A stretch of 41,899 nt of DNA, from the NCBI RefSeq assembly GCF_026008495.1, contig NZ_BQUN01000188.1:207616-249514 (forward strand). The letters are read 5' to 3'. The position numbers were made by a program, and so were the translations under genes. Source of the stretch: Streptomyces sp. A012304. GTDB taxonomy: Bacteria > Actinomycetota > Actinomycetes > Streptomycetales > Streptomycetaceae. Under the pieces are notes generated by a model that saw only the letters and a list, made by a program, of their open reading frames with translations, was not told the DNA's origin and did no database searches. Below are positions 34,291 to 41,899 of the stretch, in pieces. How positions within the stretch are numbered: the stretch's first letter is position 1; every line of letters starts with the position of its first letter.

Positions 34291-35718
34291 ATGAGCAACC
34301 CGACGTACGCCGCCGGGCCGCCCGTGGTGCCGGAGCCCGCACCGGCCGAGGGCAGGGCGCACGACCCGGTGGCCGTCGCCCTCGGCAACGCCTCCCTGCT
34401 CGGCATCGGCTACCTGCTGATGGGGCGGTGGAGACTCGCCGTCGCCGCCGTGGCCGGCACCGTGGTGTCGGCCTCCCGGCTGGTCGCGACCGAAGACGCG
34501 TCGTACGAGATCGCCGTGCTCGTATGGTGGGCGGCCGTCATCATCCACGGGTGGTACCTGGCCGGCCGAGGCGCTGACCGGGTCGCGGTACGCCGTCAGC
34601 GTCTGGTGGCGCTCGGCGTCACGCTGCCGGTGCTGCTGGCCGTGGGTCTCCTGCGGTACGACGCCTCCCGGATCGGGCAGAGCGTCACCCACGCCCGCGA
34701 ACGCGGCGACTGCGCCGGGGTGTTGAAAGCCCAGCACGAGGTGTGGTTCGGGCACCGCGTCGCCGACGCGCCGCTCGCCGCCCGCGGCGACGAGGCCGTA
34801 CGAGCCTGCGAGCGGCTGCAGACGGCCCGGACCGATCTGACCACCGCGCTGACCGGGGACACCGACGCCCTGGAGGACGGCTTCGGTACCCTCGCCGCGG
34901 TGCTCGCGGAGCCCGGCAACGACAAGACGGTCGAGGCGGCCCTGAACGGATTCCTCAGTGGCCTGCCCGCCAAGGACCCCTGCGACACCGTCACCGTCAC
35001 CGACTGGCTCCGCGATCGTGAGCACAGTGACGACGTTCTGGACCGGACCTCCGACACGGTCGAACGGACCGAGCCCGCCGCACTCGTCGGATGCGGCGAC
35101 GACCTCATGGCCGAGGACAGCTGGGAGCAGGCCCGCACGCGTTACAACCAGCTGCTCGACCGGTACCCCGGCGACGCCCTCGCGGGCCAGGCCCGCAAGG
35201 GCGCCAGGAAGGCCACACTGAGCATCGAGCTGGCAGGTGTCCAACACCTGCTCGCGGGCGGATCCGGCTCACAGCCCGAGTACTGCTCCAGCCCGGCGAA
35301 GTACAGCGGAGCGAAGCCCATGGGCAAGGGCGTCAACCGCGCGCTGTTCTACGCCTACGACGAGTACGGCACCGACTTCTCCAAGCAGCTCCCCGGCTCC
35401 TGGAAGGCGGGCGGCGCCGCCGACGCGGTCCTGGTGGTCTGCATGGGCGAGCAGACCTACGGGAGTGCCGTCGAGACCTGCTCGTACTACAAGAGCGGGT
35501 CCTCCGGCGCCTCCGCGAACGTGACCTTCCACAAGATCGCGGTCCCGGTGAAGGTGTACGAGTTGCGCACGGGCAAGCTCGTCGCCCAGCGCACGATCCA
35601 GATCAGCGGCACGAGCTGCCCGTGGTCCATCTACACCTCCGCGAACTCGACGAGCGAGTACGTGACGGAATCCGGGTCCGATGTGCGGTCCGCGTTCAAG
35701 CCGCTGGTCGTCCGGTGA
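34291..35718 (+). CDS. Membrane protein with extracytoplasmic/TPR-like region, hypothetical
   Basis: The 475-aa product has three predicted membrane segments in the first ~120 residues (ASLLGIGYLLM ... AVAGTVVSASRL; IAVLVWWAAVIIHGWYLAG; LVALGVTLPVLLAVGLL). A long soluble part follows with a helical tetratricopeptide-like stretch (WEQARTRYNQLLDRYPGDALAGQARKG) and a C-terminal domain (CSYYKSGSSGASANVTFHKIAVPVKVYELRTG ... ISGTSCPW). ATG 34291 with GGGGGAG upstream is chosen. It is divergent from the DUF2997 operon and shares its promoter motif, so it may be a membrane partner of that system. Confidence 0.78.
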   Translation: MSNPTYAAGPPVVPEPAPAEGRAHDPVAVALGNASLLGIGYLLMGRWRLAVAAVAGTVVSASRLVATEDASYEIAVLVWWAAVIIHGWYLAGRGADRVAVRRQRLVALGVTLPVLLAVGLLRYDASRIGQSVTHARERGDCAGVLKAQHEVWFGHRVADAPLAARGDEAVRACERLQTARTDLTTALTGDTDALEDGFGTLAAVLAEPGNDKTVEAALNGFLSGLPAKDPCDTVTVTDWLRDREHSDDVLDRTSDTVERTEPAALVGCGDDLMAEDSWEQARTRYNQLLDRYPGDALAGQARKGARKATLSIELAGVQHLLAGGSGSQPEYCSSPAKYSGAKPMGKGVNRALFYAYDEYGTDFSKQLPGSWKAGGAADAVLVVCMGEQTYGSAVETCSYYKSGSSGASANVTFHKIAVPVKVYELRTGKLVAQRTIQISGTSCPWSIYTSANSTSEYVTESGSDVRSAFKPLVVR

Positions 35719-35805
35719 GCGGCGGCTCGGACCGTTACCTCGGCGGACGGGCGTCCGGGGACGGCTCCCGGACGAGCGGCGCGTCGCTTCGTACGGACCG
35801 GGATC

Positions 35806-35819
35806 GGGGAGGGGTCCCG
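35806..35819 (-). promoter_or_regulatory. Shared motif GGGACCCCTCCC, minus orientation
   Basis: On the minus strand CGGGACCCCTCCCC is followed by CCGTACGA, the same layout as the copies at 34.2 kb. It points away from the FHA gene, into the 3' end of the 34291 gene, so it may drive an antisense RNA or be bound by a regulator. Confidence 0.45.
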
Positions 35820-35905
35820 CAGCGGGTATGGACACTGGCCGGAACGTCGTACGCGTGCCCAGTGGCCCACACAACCGGCAAGTCCACGAACCGAGGAGAC
35901 CGGCG

Positions 35906-36694
35906 ATGCCCCTCACCACCAGCCTCGCGCGCGGCGTCGCGCCCGCCACGCCCGGAACCCTGCACGCCCGCACGGTCACCGATGAGCTCAGCGCCCCGCC
36001 CAGGCCGGGCCTGACCCTCCGCTTCGGACGCGGCGAAGAGCCGGACGTCGACCTGGGGGTCGGCGTGGACGACCTGGGGGTGAGCCGGCAGCACGGTGAG
36101 CTGTCGTACCGCCAGGGACTGTGGTGGCTGCGCAACACCGGGCAGCAGCTCGTACGGCTGCCGCGCGGCCGGATGATGCACCTGAGCACCGAGGCGATCC
36201 CCCTCGACACCGGTTACACCCCGCTGTTCGTGAAGGGCTCCGGCTACCGTGAGCACCTGGTCGAGCTGTACGTGGCGGGCCACGACGACCACGGGCCGGT
36301 GTCGCGAAGGACCGCCGAGACCGTGTCACCGAAGATCTGGGCGCTCGACGAAGACGAACGGCTGCTGCTGGTCGTCCTGGGCCAGCGGTACCTGCTCTAC
36401 GAGGAGGACCCGCGCCCCCTGTCGTATTCCGTGGCCGCCAAGCAGCTCGCCTACCTCCGGCCGGACGCGGGCTGGAACGAGCGCAGGATCGAGCACCGGA
36501 TCGAGGCCGTACGGCGCCGTCTGGACCGCGCCGGGTTCCGGTATCCGCTGCTGCACGACAAGTCCGAGGGCCGCCCCGGCGACAACCGCCTGCTGCACAA
36601 CCTGATCAAGGGGTTGGTGGAGTCCACGACGCTCGTACCGCCGGACCTGGACCGGATGGAGGACGACACGGCCTGGCCGGACTCCGCGCCCTGA
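35906..36694 (+). CDS. FHA-domain protein with winged-helix-like C-terminus
   Basis: This 262-aa protein has an FHA domain (residues about 30-90: LRFGRG ... DLGVSRQHGELSY ... WWLRNTG), the module that binds phosphothreonine. The rest resembles a winged-helix domain: DEDERLLLVVLGQRYLL, YSVAAKQLAYLRP and WNERRIEHRIEAVRRRL. ATG 35906 with GAGGAGA upstream is chosen. It converges on a Ser/Thr kinase gene 24 bp away, so the pair may form a phosphorylation-readout module. Confidence 0.82.
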   Translation: MPLTTSLARGVAPATPGTLHARTVTDELSAPPRPGLTLRFGRGEEPDVDLGVGVDDLGVSRQHGELSYRQGLWWLRNTGQQLVRLPRGRMMHLSTEAIPLDTGYTPLFVKGSGYREHLVELYVAGHDDHGPVSRRTAETVSPKIWALDEDERLLLVVLGQRYLLYEEDPRPLSYSVAAKQLAYLRPDAGWNERRIEHRIEAVRRRLDRAGFRYPLLHDKSEGRPGDNRLLHNLIKGLVESTTLVPPDLDRMEDDTAWPDSAP

Positions 36695-36717
36695 AGGGGG
36701 CGGCGGCGCCTGCCGTG

Positions 36718-38634
36718 TCATCGCGCGCGGAATTCGGCGGCGGAGGCCGCGAGGTCCTCGGCCATCCCGCAGAGCTCGTCCGTGGGCCGCTCGCCGGCGA
36801 CCTCCAGGCGCACCATCTCGGCGGCGGTCTCGGCGCCCTGGCCGGTGTACCTGTGGTCCTCGACGAAGGCCGTGCAGGTGTCACCGTCGTCGTTCGGTTC
36901 GACGACGGTGCGGTATCCGCTGAGTGTGAGGACCGTGCCGTCCTGGGCGGACTTGGGCTGGTCGCGGAAGAAGCTCACCTCCGCATCCAGCTCGTCGACG
37001 TCGCTCGACCACTTGCAGCTCCAGTTCGCGACGCCGACGTCCGGCACGTCGACCTTGAGGCCGGGAACGGCGGACAGCGCCTTGGCGTCGAGGAGCTCGC
37101 AGGCGTCCGCCCAGGCCAGCGACCGCTGCGGGTAGGCCGGTGAACGGCGCGGGACCGGACCCCGGTCGAGGACCTCGGCCGCGCTCGTGGCGGCCTTGTC
37201 GGCGACGGTGCACAGCGTCGCGTTGCCGCCGAACACCGAGCCCCTGCCCATGTTGACGCGGACCTTCACCAGCGTGTCCTCGGTGCTGCCGTCGGCGGCC
37301 AGCAGCCTGGTGCACTCGTCGCTCTCCGCCTCGTCGTCGCGGATGCCGATCCGTCCGACGGTGCGGGAGGGCTCGGACGCCTCCGGCGGCGAGCCCCGAA
37401 GGAGGCGGATCGACACGTCGATCCGGTTCTTGTCGTCGACGTCCACGAGCACGTCGCACTGGTCGAAGTTCCCGTAGTCCACGTCCACGCGGACGTCCCC
37501 GTCCCTGCCGCCGAACTGGTCGAGAGCGGCGGGATCGGCCAGGGCACACACATCGGCCGTGTGCGGATCGCCGATCAGGGCCTGCGCCCGCGCCGACCCG
37601 CTCCGACCGGGCCCGGGGGTGGCCTTCCCACCGGCGCCGTCGTCGGGGAGGACGACGAGTCCCAGGACCAGTACGGCGCCCGCGCCGAGCGCGGCCGCGA
37701 TCAGCGACCGCCGACGCCGGCGTCCGGCCGCGGTGGCGGCCGTGTCCCCAGGAGGTTTCGGCTCGGCTCCGGCCAGCTCCTCCAGTAACCGCTTGACCTC
37801 GCGGGCGTCAGGGCGTTGTCGAGGGTCGCGCCGGAGCATGGCGGAGAGGACGGGGTGCAGCGTTCCCACGGCGTCGGGGTCCATCGCGACGAAGCCCTGT
37901 TCGGCCCGCTGGTGCCTCAGGCGCTCGGTGTTCTCCCAGGAGTCCGGGTCCTCTTGGCGGTCGTCGTTCTCCTCGGGCTCCTCGGGCTCGCTGCCACGCG
38001 GCGGCACACCGGTGACCAGGGCGTGGAGGGTGGCGGCCAGGCAGAACACGTCCGAGGCCGGCCGGGGGACGTTGCCCCGGGCCAGTTCGGGGGCGGCGTA
38101 GTCCGGGGTGTAGCTGTACGGGCCGTTGACCGTGATGGTCTCGCTGCCGCCGACCCGGTAGGCGGCCCCGAAGTCCAGCAGCTTCGCGTCACCGCGCCGG
38201 GTGAGCCCGACATTGGCGGGCTTGACGTCGCAGTGGACGATGCCCTCCTCGTGCAGGGCGGCGAGCGCGTCGGCGAGTTGGGCACCGATCCGGGCCGCCC
38301 GCGCGGGAGAGACCGTCGGCTGCCGGTCCAGCCCACCGCCGGGCATGTACTCCATGACGAACCAGTACGTGTCCGCCCCGTCTCCGTCCGACGGCACGGT
38401 CACGACGTCGAACAGGGTGACGACGTGGGGGTGGCCGCGGAACTTGGCCATCGCACGCGGTTCGCCCAGCAGCTGCCGCACCGCCGTCTCGCCCGCGCCG
38501 TCCGTCCGCTCCGGTTTGAGCGCGACGTCCTGGCCCACGACCTTGTCGTGGGCCAGCCACACGTCGCCGCCCCGCCCCGCGCCGATGACTTCCTTGAGGA
38601 CATAGCGGTCGGCGAACTCGTCCCCGGAACGCAC
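36718..38634 (-). CDS. Receptor-type Ser/Thr protein kinase
   Basis: This 638-aa Hanks-type kinase has the glycine loop IGAGRGGDVWLA, VALK40, H-C-D-V-K-P-A-N (catalytic loop, C in place of the usual R), DFG and the APE-like APELARG. A single membrane segment follows (SLIAAALGAGAVLVLGLVVL, about 352-371). The outside part has two cysteine-containing repeats (DVCALADPAAL ... ; DACELLDAKAL ...), similar to DUF3558-type lipoprotein domains. No PASTA repeats. GTG 38634 is preceded by GGGGGAAG. It would sense an outside signal and phosphorylate cytoplasmic targets such as the FHA protein. Confidence 0.9.
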   Translation of the reverse strand: MRSGDEFADRYVLKEVIGAGRGGDVWLAHDKVVGQDVALKPERTDGAGETAVRQLLGEPRAMAKFRGHPHVVTLFDVVTVPSDGDGADTYWFVMEYMPGGGLDRQPTVSPARAARIGAQLADALAALHEEGIVHCDVKPANVGLTRRGDAKLLDFGAAYRVGGSETITVNGPYSYTPDYAAPELARGNVPRPASDVFCLAATLHALVTGVPPRGSEPEEPEENDDRQEDPDSWENTERLRHQRAEQGFVAMDPDAVGTLHPVLSAMLRRDPRQRPDAREVKRLLEELAGAEPKPPGDTAATAAGRRRRRSLIAAALGAGAVLVLGLVVLPDDGAGGKATPGPGRSGSARAQALIGDPHTADVCALADPAALDQFGGRDGDVRVDVDYGNFDQCDVLVDVDDKNRIDVSIRLLRGSPPEASEPSRTVGRIGIRDDEAESDECTRLLAADGSTEDTLVKVRVNMGRGSVFGGNATLCTVADKAATSAAEVLDRGPVPRRSPAYPQRSLAWADACELLDAKALSAVPGLKVDVPDVGVANWSCKWSSDVDELDAEVSFFRDQPKSAQDGTVLTLSGYRTVVEPNDDGDTCTAFVEDHRYTGQGAETAAEMVRLEVAGERPTDELCGMAEDLAASAAEFRAR

Positions 38635-38774
38635 TGATCTTCCCCCATCGGTCGAGTCCGGATCACACAAGGCCGAGCCGTGCGCACCGATCAAAGTACT
38701 GCGCGCGGAGGACCGTGCGCAGTGTCTACCCAGACCCTTCATCAGTCGCACGCATGCGCGGCGGCTCAGCGGTT

Positions 38775-38788
38775 CCGGGACCCCTCCC
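38775..38788 (+). promoter_or_regulatory. Shared motif CGGGACCCCTCCCG upstream of the PL7 gene
   Basis: CGGGACCCCTCCCG followed by CCTACGGTT at the same spacing as the other copies, about 60 nt before ATG 38849. Confidence 0.55.
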
Positions 38789-38848
38789 GGCGACGACGCC
38801 TACGGTTCGCGTCAGCACCCGCCGAAACCCCCGACGGAGGACCTCCCC

Positions 38849-39631
38849 ATGCCCAGCACACGGACCGTCCTGCTGACGTGCGTCACCGCCGCCGTCTCCG
38901 CCGCCACGCTCACGCCGTCCGCGCACGCCGACTCCCCGGCCGTGCACAGGCCGGCGGTCGCCGACTGCACGTACCCTGCCGAGGTCCTCGACCTGACGAA
39001 CTGGAAGCTCACCCTGCCCACCGGTGACGAGGAGGACCCCACCGAGGTGACCCAGCCCGAGCTGGCGACGTTCTCGGCCAAGCCCTGGTTCCGCGCCGAG
39101 TCCGGCTGTGACGCGGTCAGGTTCCGGGCCGCCGTCAACGGTGTGACGACCGGAGGTTCCAGTTACCCGCGCGCCGAACTGCGGGAGATGACCGACGGCG
39201 GCGAGGACGAAGCCGAATGGTCCACCACGGACGGCACCCACACGCTGGTGGTCAGGGAGGCGTTCACGGCGCTGCCCAAGAAGCGGCCGTACCTGGTCGG
39301 CGCGCAGGTGCATGGCGGGGACGACGACGTCACCGTCTTCCGCCTCGAAGGCAGCAGGCTCTACATCACCGACGGCGACGACCGCCACCACCACCTCGTC
39401 ACCGACGACTACGAGCTGGGCACCGAGTTCGAGGCCAAGTTCGTGGCCGAGGACGGGGAGATCGATGTGTACTACAACGGCCGTCTCGAAGCCACGATCC
39501 CGCACGACGGCGACACCAACTACTTCAAGGCAGGGGCCTACACGCAGGCCAACTGCGGCAACTCCGCGCCGTGCGCCGACGACAACTACGGCGAGGTCCG
39601 CATCTCCGGCCTCGAGGTCACCCACTCCTGA
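38849..39631 (+). CDS. Secreted polysaccharide lyase family 7 (alginate lyase-type)
   Basis: The 260-aa product has a Sec signal peptide (MPSTRTVLLTCVTAAVSAATL, cleavage after SAHA near residue 27). The PL7 signatures are SSYPRAELREM, AQVHGGDDDVTVFR (Q-x-H) and YFKAGAYTQ, which hold the catalytic Arg/Gln/His/Tyr set. Such enzymes cut alginate or related uronate polymers by beta-elimination outside the cell. ATG 38849 with CGGAGGA upstream. Its end overlaps the convergent LysR gene by 14 bp. Confidence 0.9.
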   Translation: MPSTRTVLLTCVTAAVSAATLTPSAHADSPAVHRPAVADCTYPAEVLDLTNWKLTLPTGDEEDPTEVTQPELATFSAKPWFRAESGCDAVRFRAAVNGVTTGGSSYPRAELREMTDGGEDEAEWSTTDGTHTLVVREAFTALPKKRPYLVGAQVHGGDDDVTVFRLEGSRLYITDGDDRHHHLVTDDYELGTEFEAKFVAEDGEIDVYYNGRLEATIPHDGDTNYFKAGAYTQANCGNSAPCADDNYGEVRISGLEVTHS

Positions 39632-40592
39632 CCGATCGCGGCTCCGGACGAACCCAGGCCGGAACTTCCGGGGCTCCGCCCGCCCGCCCCGCGACCCGTC
39701 GGCAGGCCTCCGCGTACCCCCGCACCAGCGGGCGTCCGGTGTCCTCCGTGCGCCAGGCCAGGACGTAGCGGCTCGGGGGGACGCCGTGGAGCGGGCGGGT
39801 GGTGACGCCGCCGAGGGTGAGGAGGGGGACGTTGCCCCTGGCGACCAGGCAGATGCCGAGGCCGGCCACCAGCGCCTCGTACGTCTCCTCCGTGCCGGCG
39901 ATCTCGGCGCCGATCACCGGTGGGCGGCCGCCGCGGGCGTCCAGTGCCAGCCAGTGGTCGCGCAGCGGGCCGCTGCTCTCGGGGAGGGCCAGGAACGGTT
40001 CGTCCAGCAGGTCGCGGAAGTCGATCTCGGGGCGGTCGGCCAGGGGGTGGCTCTCGGGGAGGGCGATGTCGACGGGTTCCTCGGCGATCACCGTCCAGGC
40101 GTAGCGGTCGGCGTCGGGCAGCGGCAGCCAGACGAAGGCCACGTCCGCCTCCCCGTCGGCGAGGCCCGCCGTCGGGTCCTCCCAGGGGACCTGGCGGAGC
40201 CGGAGCACGGCGTCGGGGTGCGCGGCGGTGAAACGGGAGCGGATCGCGGGCAGCAGGCCGCCGCGGCCGGGGCTGGTGCTCATACCGACGACCAGCGTGC
40301 TGCGTTCCGCCGCCCGCGCCTCCGCCACCGCCGCCGCGCCCTCGGCCCACCCGGCCAGGACCCGGCGCGCGTGCGGCAGCAGCGCCGTGCCCGCCGCCGT
40401 GAGCGTCACGCCCTGCCGGTCGCGGCGGAACAGCTCCACCCCCAACTGCCGCTCCAGCGCCCGGATCTGCTTGCTCAACGCGGGCTGGGACACGTACAGC
40501 CGCTCGGCCGCGCGCGTGAAGTGCAGTTCCTCGGCGACGGTGGTGAAGTAGCGCAGATCGCGCAGGTGTACGTCCGTGCTCGTCATAGCCAT
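39618..40592 (-). CDS. LysR-family transcriptional regulator
   Basis: This 324-aa regulator has a winged HTH LRDLRYFTTVAEELHFTRAAERLYVSQPALSKQIR (about residues 10-45) and a substrate-binding domain with VGMSTSPGRGGLLPAIRSRF. Starts at 40592 and 40586 are both possible. It is transcribed away from the SDR gene, so it likely controls that gene from the shared 96-bp region. Confidence 0.93.
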   Translation of the reverse strand: MAMTSTDVHLRDLRYFTTVAEELHFTRAAERLYVSQPALSKQIRALERQLGVELFRRDRQGVTLTAAGTALLPHARRVLAGWAEGAAAVAEARAAERSTLVVGMSTSPGRGGLLPAIRSRFTAAHPDAVLRLRQVPWEDPTAGLADGEADVAFVWLPLPDADRYAWTVIAEEPVDIALPESHPLADRPEIDFRDLLDEPFLALPESSGPLRDHWLALDARGGRPPVIGAEIAGTEETYEALVAGLGICLVARGNVPLLTLGGVTTRPLHGVPPSRYVLAWRTEDTGRPLVRGYAEACRRVAGRAGGAPEVPAWVRPEPRSVRSG

Positions 40593-40610
40593 CGGTTATC
40601 ACCGGGGGTC

Positions 40611-40641
40611 TTGGACGGGCAACCGTGTTCTCCCGCAGGAT
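40611..40641 (+). promoter_or_regulatory. Possible promoter of the SDR gene
   Basis: TTGGAC (40611-40616) and CAGGAT (40636-40641) are 19 bp apart, longer than usual, about 50 bp before ATG 40689. Weak support. Confidence 0.3.
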
Positions 40642-40688
40642 CGGTGGTGCGAGAGCGACCAAGTTCCAGGAAGAGACGGGGAGTCGGC

Positions 40689-41519
40689 ATGAACAAGGTG
40701 TGGCTGGTGACCGGGGCGAGCAGCGGTTTCGGCCGGGCGATCACCGAGGCGGCGCTGGCCGCAGGTGACGTGGTGGTGGGCGCGGCGCGGCGGACGGACG
40801 GTCTGGCGGACCTGGTGGCCGCGCACCCCGACCAGTTGGAGGCGCTCACCCTGGACGTCGCCGACACGGCCGCCGCCCAGGCCGCCGTCGCGGACGTCGT
40901 CGCACGGCACGGGCGGATCGACGTCCTCGTCAACAACGCGGGCCGTACGCACGTCGGCGCCTTCGAGGAGACCACGGAAGCCGAGCTGCGGGCCCTGTTC
41001 GACGTGCATGTCTTCGGGCCGGCGGCGCTGGCGCGGGCGGTGCTGCCGCACATGCGGGAGCGGCGTTCGGGCGCGATCGTGCAGATGAGCAGCATGGGCG
41101 GGCAGATGTCCTTCGCGGGCTTCTCGGCCTACAGCGGGACCAAGTTCGCGCTGGAGGGCATGAGCGAGGGACTCGCCGACGAGGTGCGGGAGTTCGGGAT
41201 CAAGGTGCTGATCGTGGAGCCGGGCGCCTTCCGGACCGGGCTGTTCGAGGCCGGCCGGGCCGGGGCCAGCGCCGACAGCGGCGTCTACTCCAAGGTCGGC
41301 GAAACCCGCGGCTTCGTCTCGGGCGGCGACGGCGCCCAGCCCGGCGACCCGGCCAAGGCCGCCGCCCTCATCCTCGCCGCGCTGGAGTCCGAGCGGACGC
41401 CGCTGCGGCTGCCCCTCGGGGACGACGCGGTGACGGCGGTGCTGGGGCACCTGGACGCGGTGCGGGAGGACGTCGTCGCCTGGGAGAAGCGGGCGCGGGA
41501 CACCGCGTTCGAGGAGTGA
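40689..41519 (+). CDS. Short-chain dehydrogenase/reductase (SDR)
   Basis: This 276-aa NAD(P)-dependent oxidoreductase has TGASSGFG (dinucleotide loop, residues 8-15), NNAG, a serine in MSSMGG and the Y-x-x-x-K pair in SAYSGTKFAL. This is the classical SDR set. Sequence GAARRTDGL after the second strand suggests NADP preference. The C-terminal part resembles oxidoreductases related to daunorubicin-type or ketoreductase SDRs; substrate unknown. ATG 40689 follows GACGGGGAG. It is divergent from the LysR gene, the usual target arrangement. Confidence 0.92.
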   Translation: MNKVWLVTGASSGFGRAITEAALAAGDVVVGAARRTDGLADLVAAHPDQLEALTLDVADTAAAQAAVADVVARHGRIDVLVNNAGRTHVGAFEETTEAELRALFDVHVFGPAALARAVLPHMRERRSGAIVQMSSMGGQMSFAGFSAYSGTKFALEGMSEGLADEVREFGIKVLIVEPGAFRTGLFEAGRAGASADSGVYSKVGETRGFVSGGDGAQPGDPAKAAALILAALESERTPLRLPLGDDAVTAVLGHLDAVREDVVAWEKRARDTAFEE

Positions 41520-41835
41520 GGCCCAGCCGGTGACCGGCGGGGGCGCGGGGTGTGGGTCCGGGGTCATGGTGAGGCCCGGGCCGGGCGCGCCCAGGGGCAG
41601 ACGAAAGGCCGGCAGTGGCCAGACCCCGGCGGGGGAGAACACCGTGTTCCGCCCGGCCGGCCCCGCCGCCGCCCAGCGGGTGGCGCGCGCGTTCACCGCC
41701 CGTATCGCCGCATTCGCGCCCCGCGTTCCGCCCCCGCTCCCACCGCGCTTACCATGCGCCCAGTCGTACGTCAGTTCTGCACCGCAGTCCCGGCGCCTCT
41801 GAGCCCTTCCGTCCGATCCAGGAGCACGGTACCTG
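41520..41835. other. Intergenic region without supported gene
   Basis: The open frame at 41530-41802 is proline/arginine-rich with poor codon bias and is not considered a gene. No clear promoter is recognised. Confidence 0.4.
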
Positions 41836-41899
41836 TGTCCATACCTCCGCCCTCCGGGCCGCACCAGCCCGAGGACCCGTACCAGCCTCCCCAGCCCCA
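41836..41899 (+). CDS. Start of a proline-rich protein, cut by window end
   Basis: GTG 41836, with AGGAGCAC about 10 nt upstream, opens MSIPPPSGPHQPEDPYQPPQ and runs off the window. Such P/Q/Y-rich starts are typical of Streptomyces DUF4190-type membrane proteins; the rest is not visible. Confidence 0.55.

Noticed and set aside
41530..41802. 90-codon frame before the last partial gene
   Set aside because: Proline/arginine-rich, no ribosome site, poor codon bias.

Overview
The window is high-GC actinomycete DNA. GC-rich codon use, GTG/TTG starts, 4-bp start/stop overlaps, a rare TTA codon and families typical of the genus all point to Streptomyces. No rRNA, tRNA or CRISPR array was seen.

Left part, 1-16.7 kb: ychF (205-1293) carries an integrated element of about 15.4 kb in its 3' end. 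The 15-bp core GTTCCGCTTCAACGT occurs at 1275-1289 inside the last ychF codons and again at 16648-16662. There it reads F-R-F-N-V-stop, the displaced native end of ychF. Just inside both ends lies the same 23-bp sequence, a pair of GTGCTGAC repeats that look like integrase arm sites. The element holds a small regulatory module (63-aa protein, DUF6879 protein, XRE/DUF5753 regulator, small Cys/His protein, DUF7848-like gene with a damaged end), two minus-strand hypothetical genes, a Type I restriction-modification operon (hsdM-hsdS-hsdR) with a coupled YgjP/SprT-like zinc protease, a GHKL ATPase joined to a probable PD-(D/E)XK nuclease, and a tyrosine recombinase. The recombinase has Cys171 in place of the first catalytic Arg and a short N-terminus, so the element may be a stranded defence island.

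16.8-18.8 kb: a minus-strand run of four small genes (CPCC zinc-ribbon protein, HEAT-repeat protein, a 69-aa protein and a 180-aa protein) of unknown role, possibly immunity-like.

19.1-22.9 kb: a class-III PLP enzyme, an APH-fold kinase and a ROK regulator. The promoter is overlapped by a perfect inverted repeat, the likely ROK operator. Kinase plus phospholyase-like enzyme suggests phosphorylation of an amino alcohol or hydroxy amino acid followed by ammonia and phosphate elimination.

22.9-39.6 kb: a secreted lipoprotein and an unusual minus-strand block read from 34120 down to 23585. It encodes a DUF2997 protein, an NrdG-like radical SAM enzyme, a Ycf46-like AAA+ ATPase, three related propeller-like proteins, an Hsp70-like ATPase and a DUF1257/Ycf35 protein. 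Beside it lie a membrane protein, an FHA protein, a receptor Ser/Thr kinase and a secreted PL7 (alginate lyase-type) enzyme. The 12-mer GGGACCCCTCCC occurs five times in the intergenic DNA of this block, four times pointing into a gene, which suggests one regulon. This block is the best candidate for an undescribed multi-protein system.

39.6-41.9 kb: a LysR regulator divergent from a short-chain dehydrogenase, then the first codons of a proline-rich protein cut by the window end.
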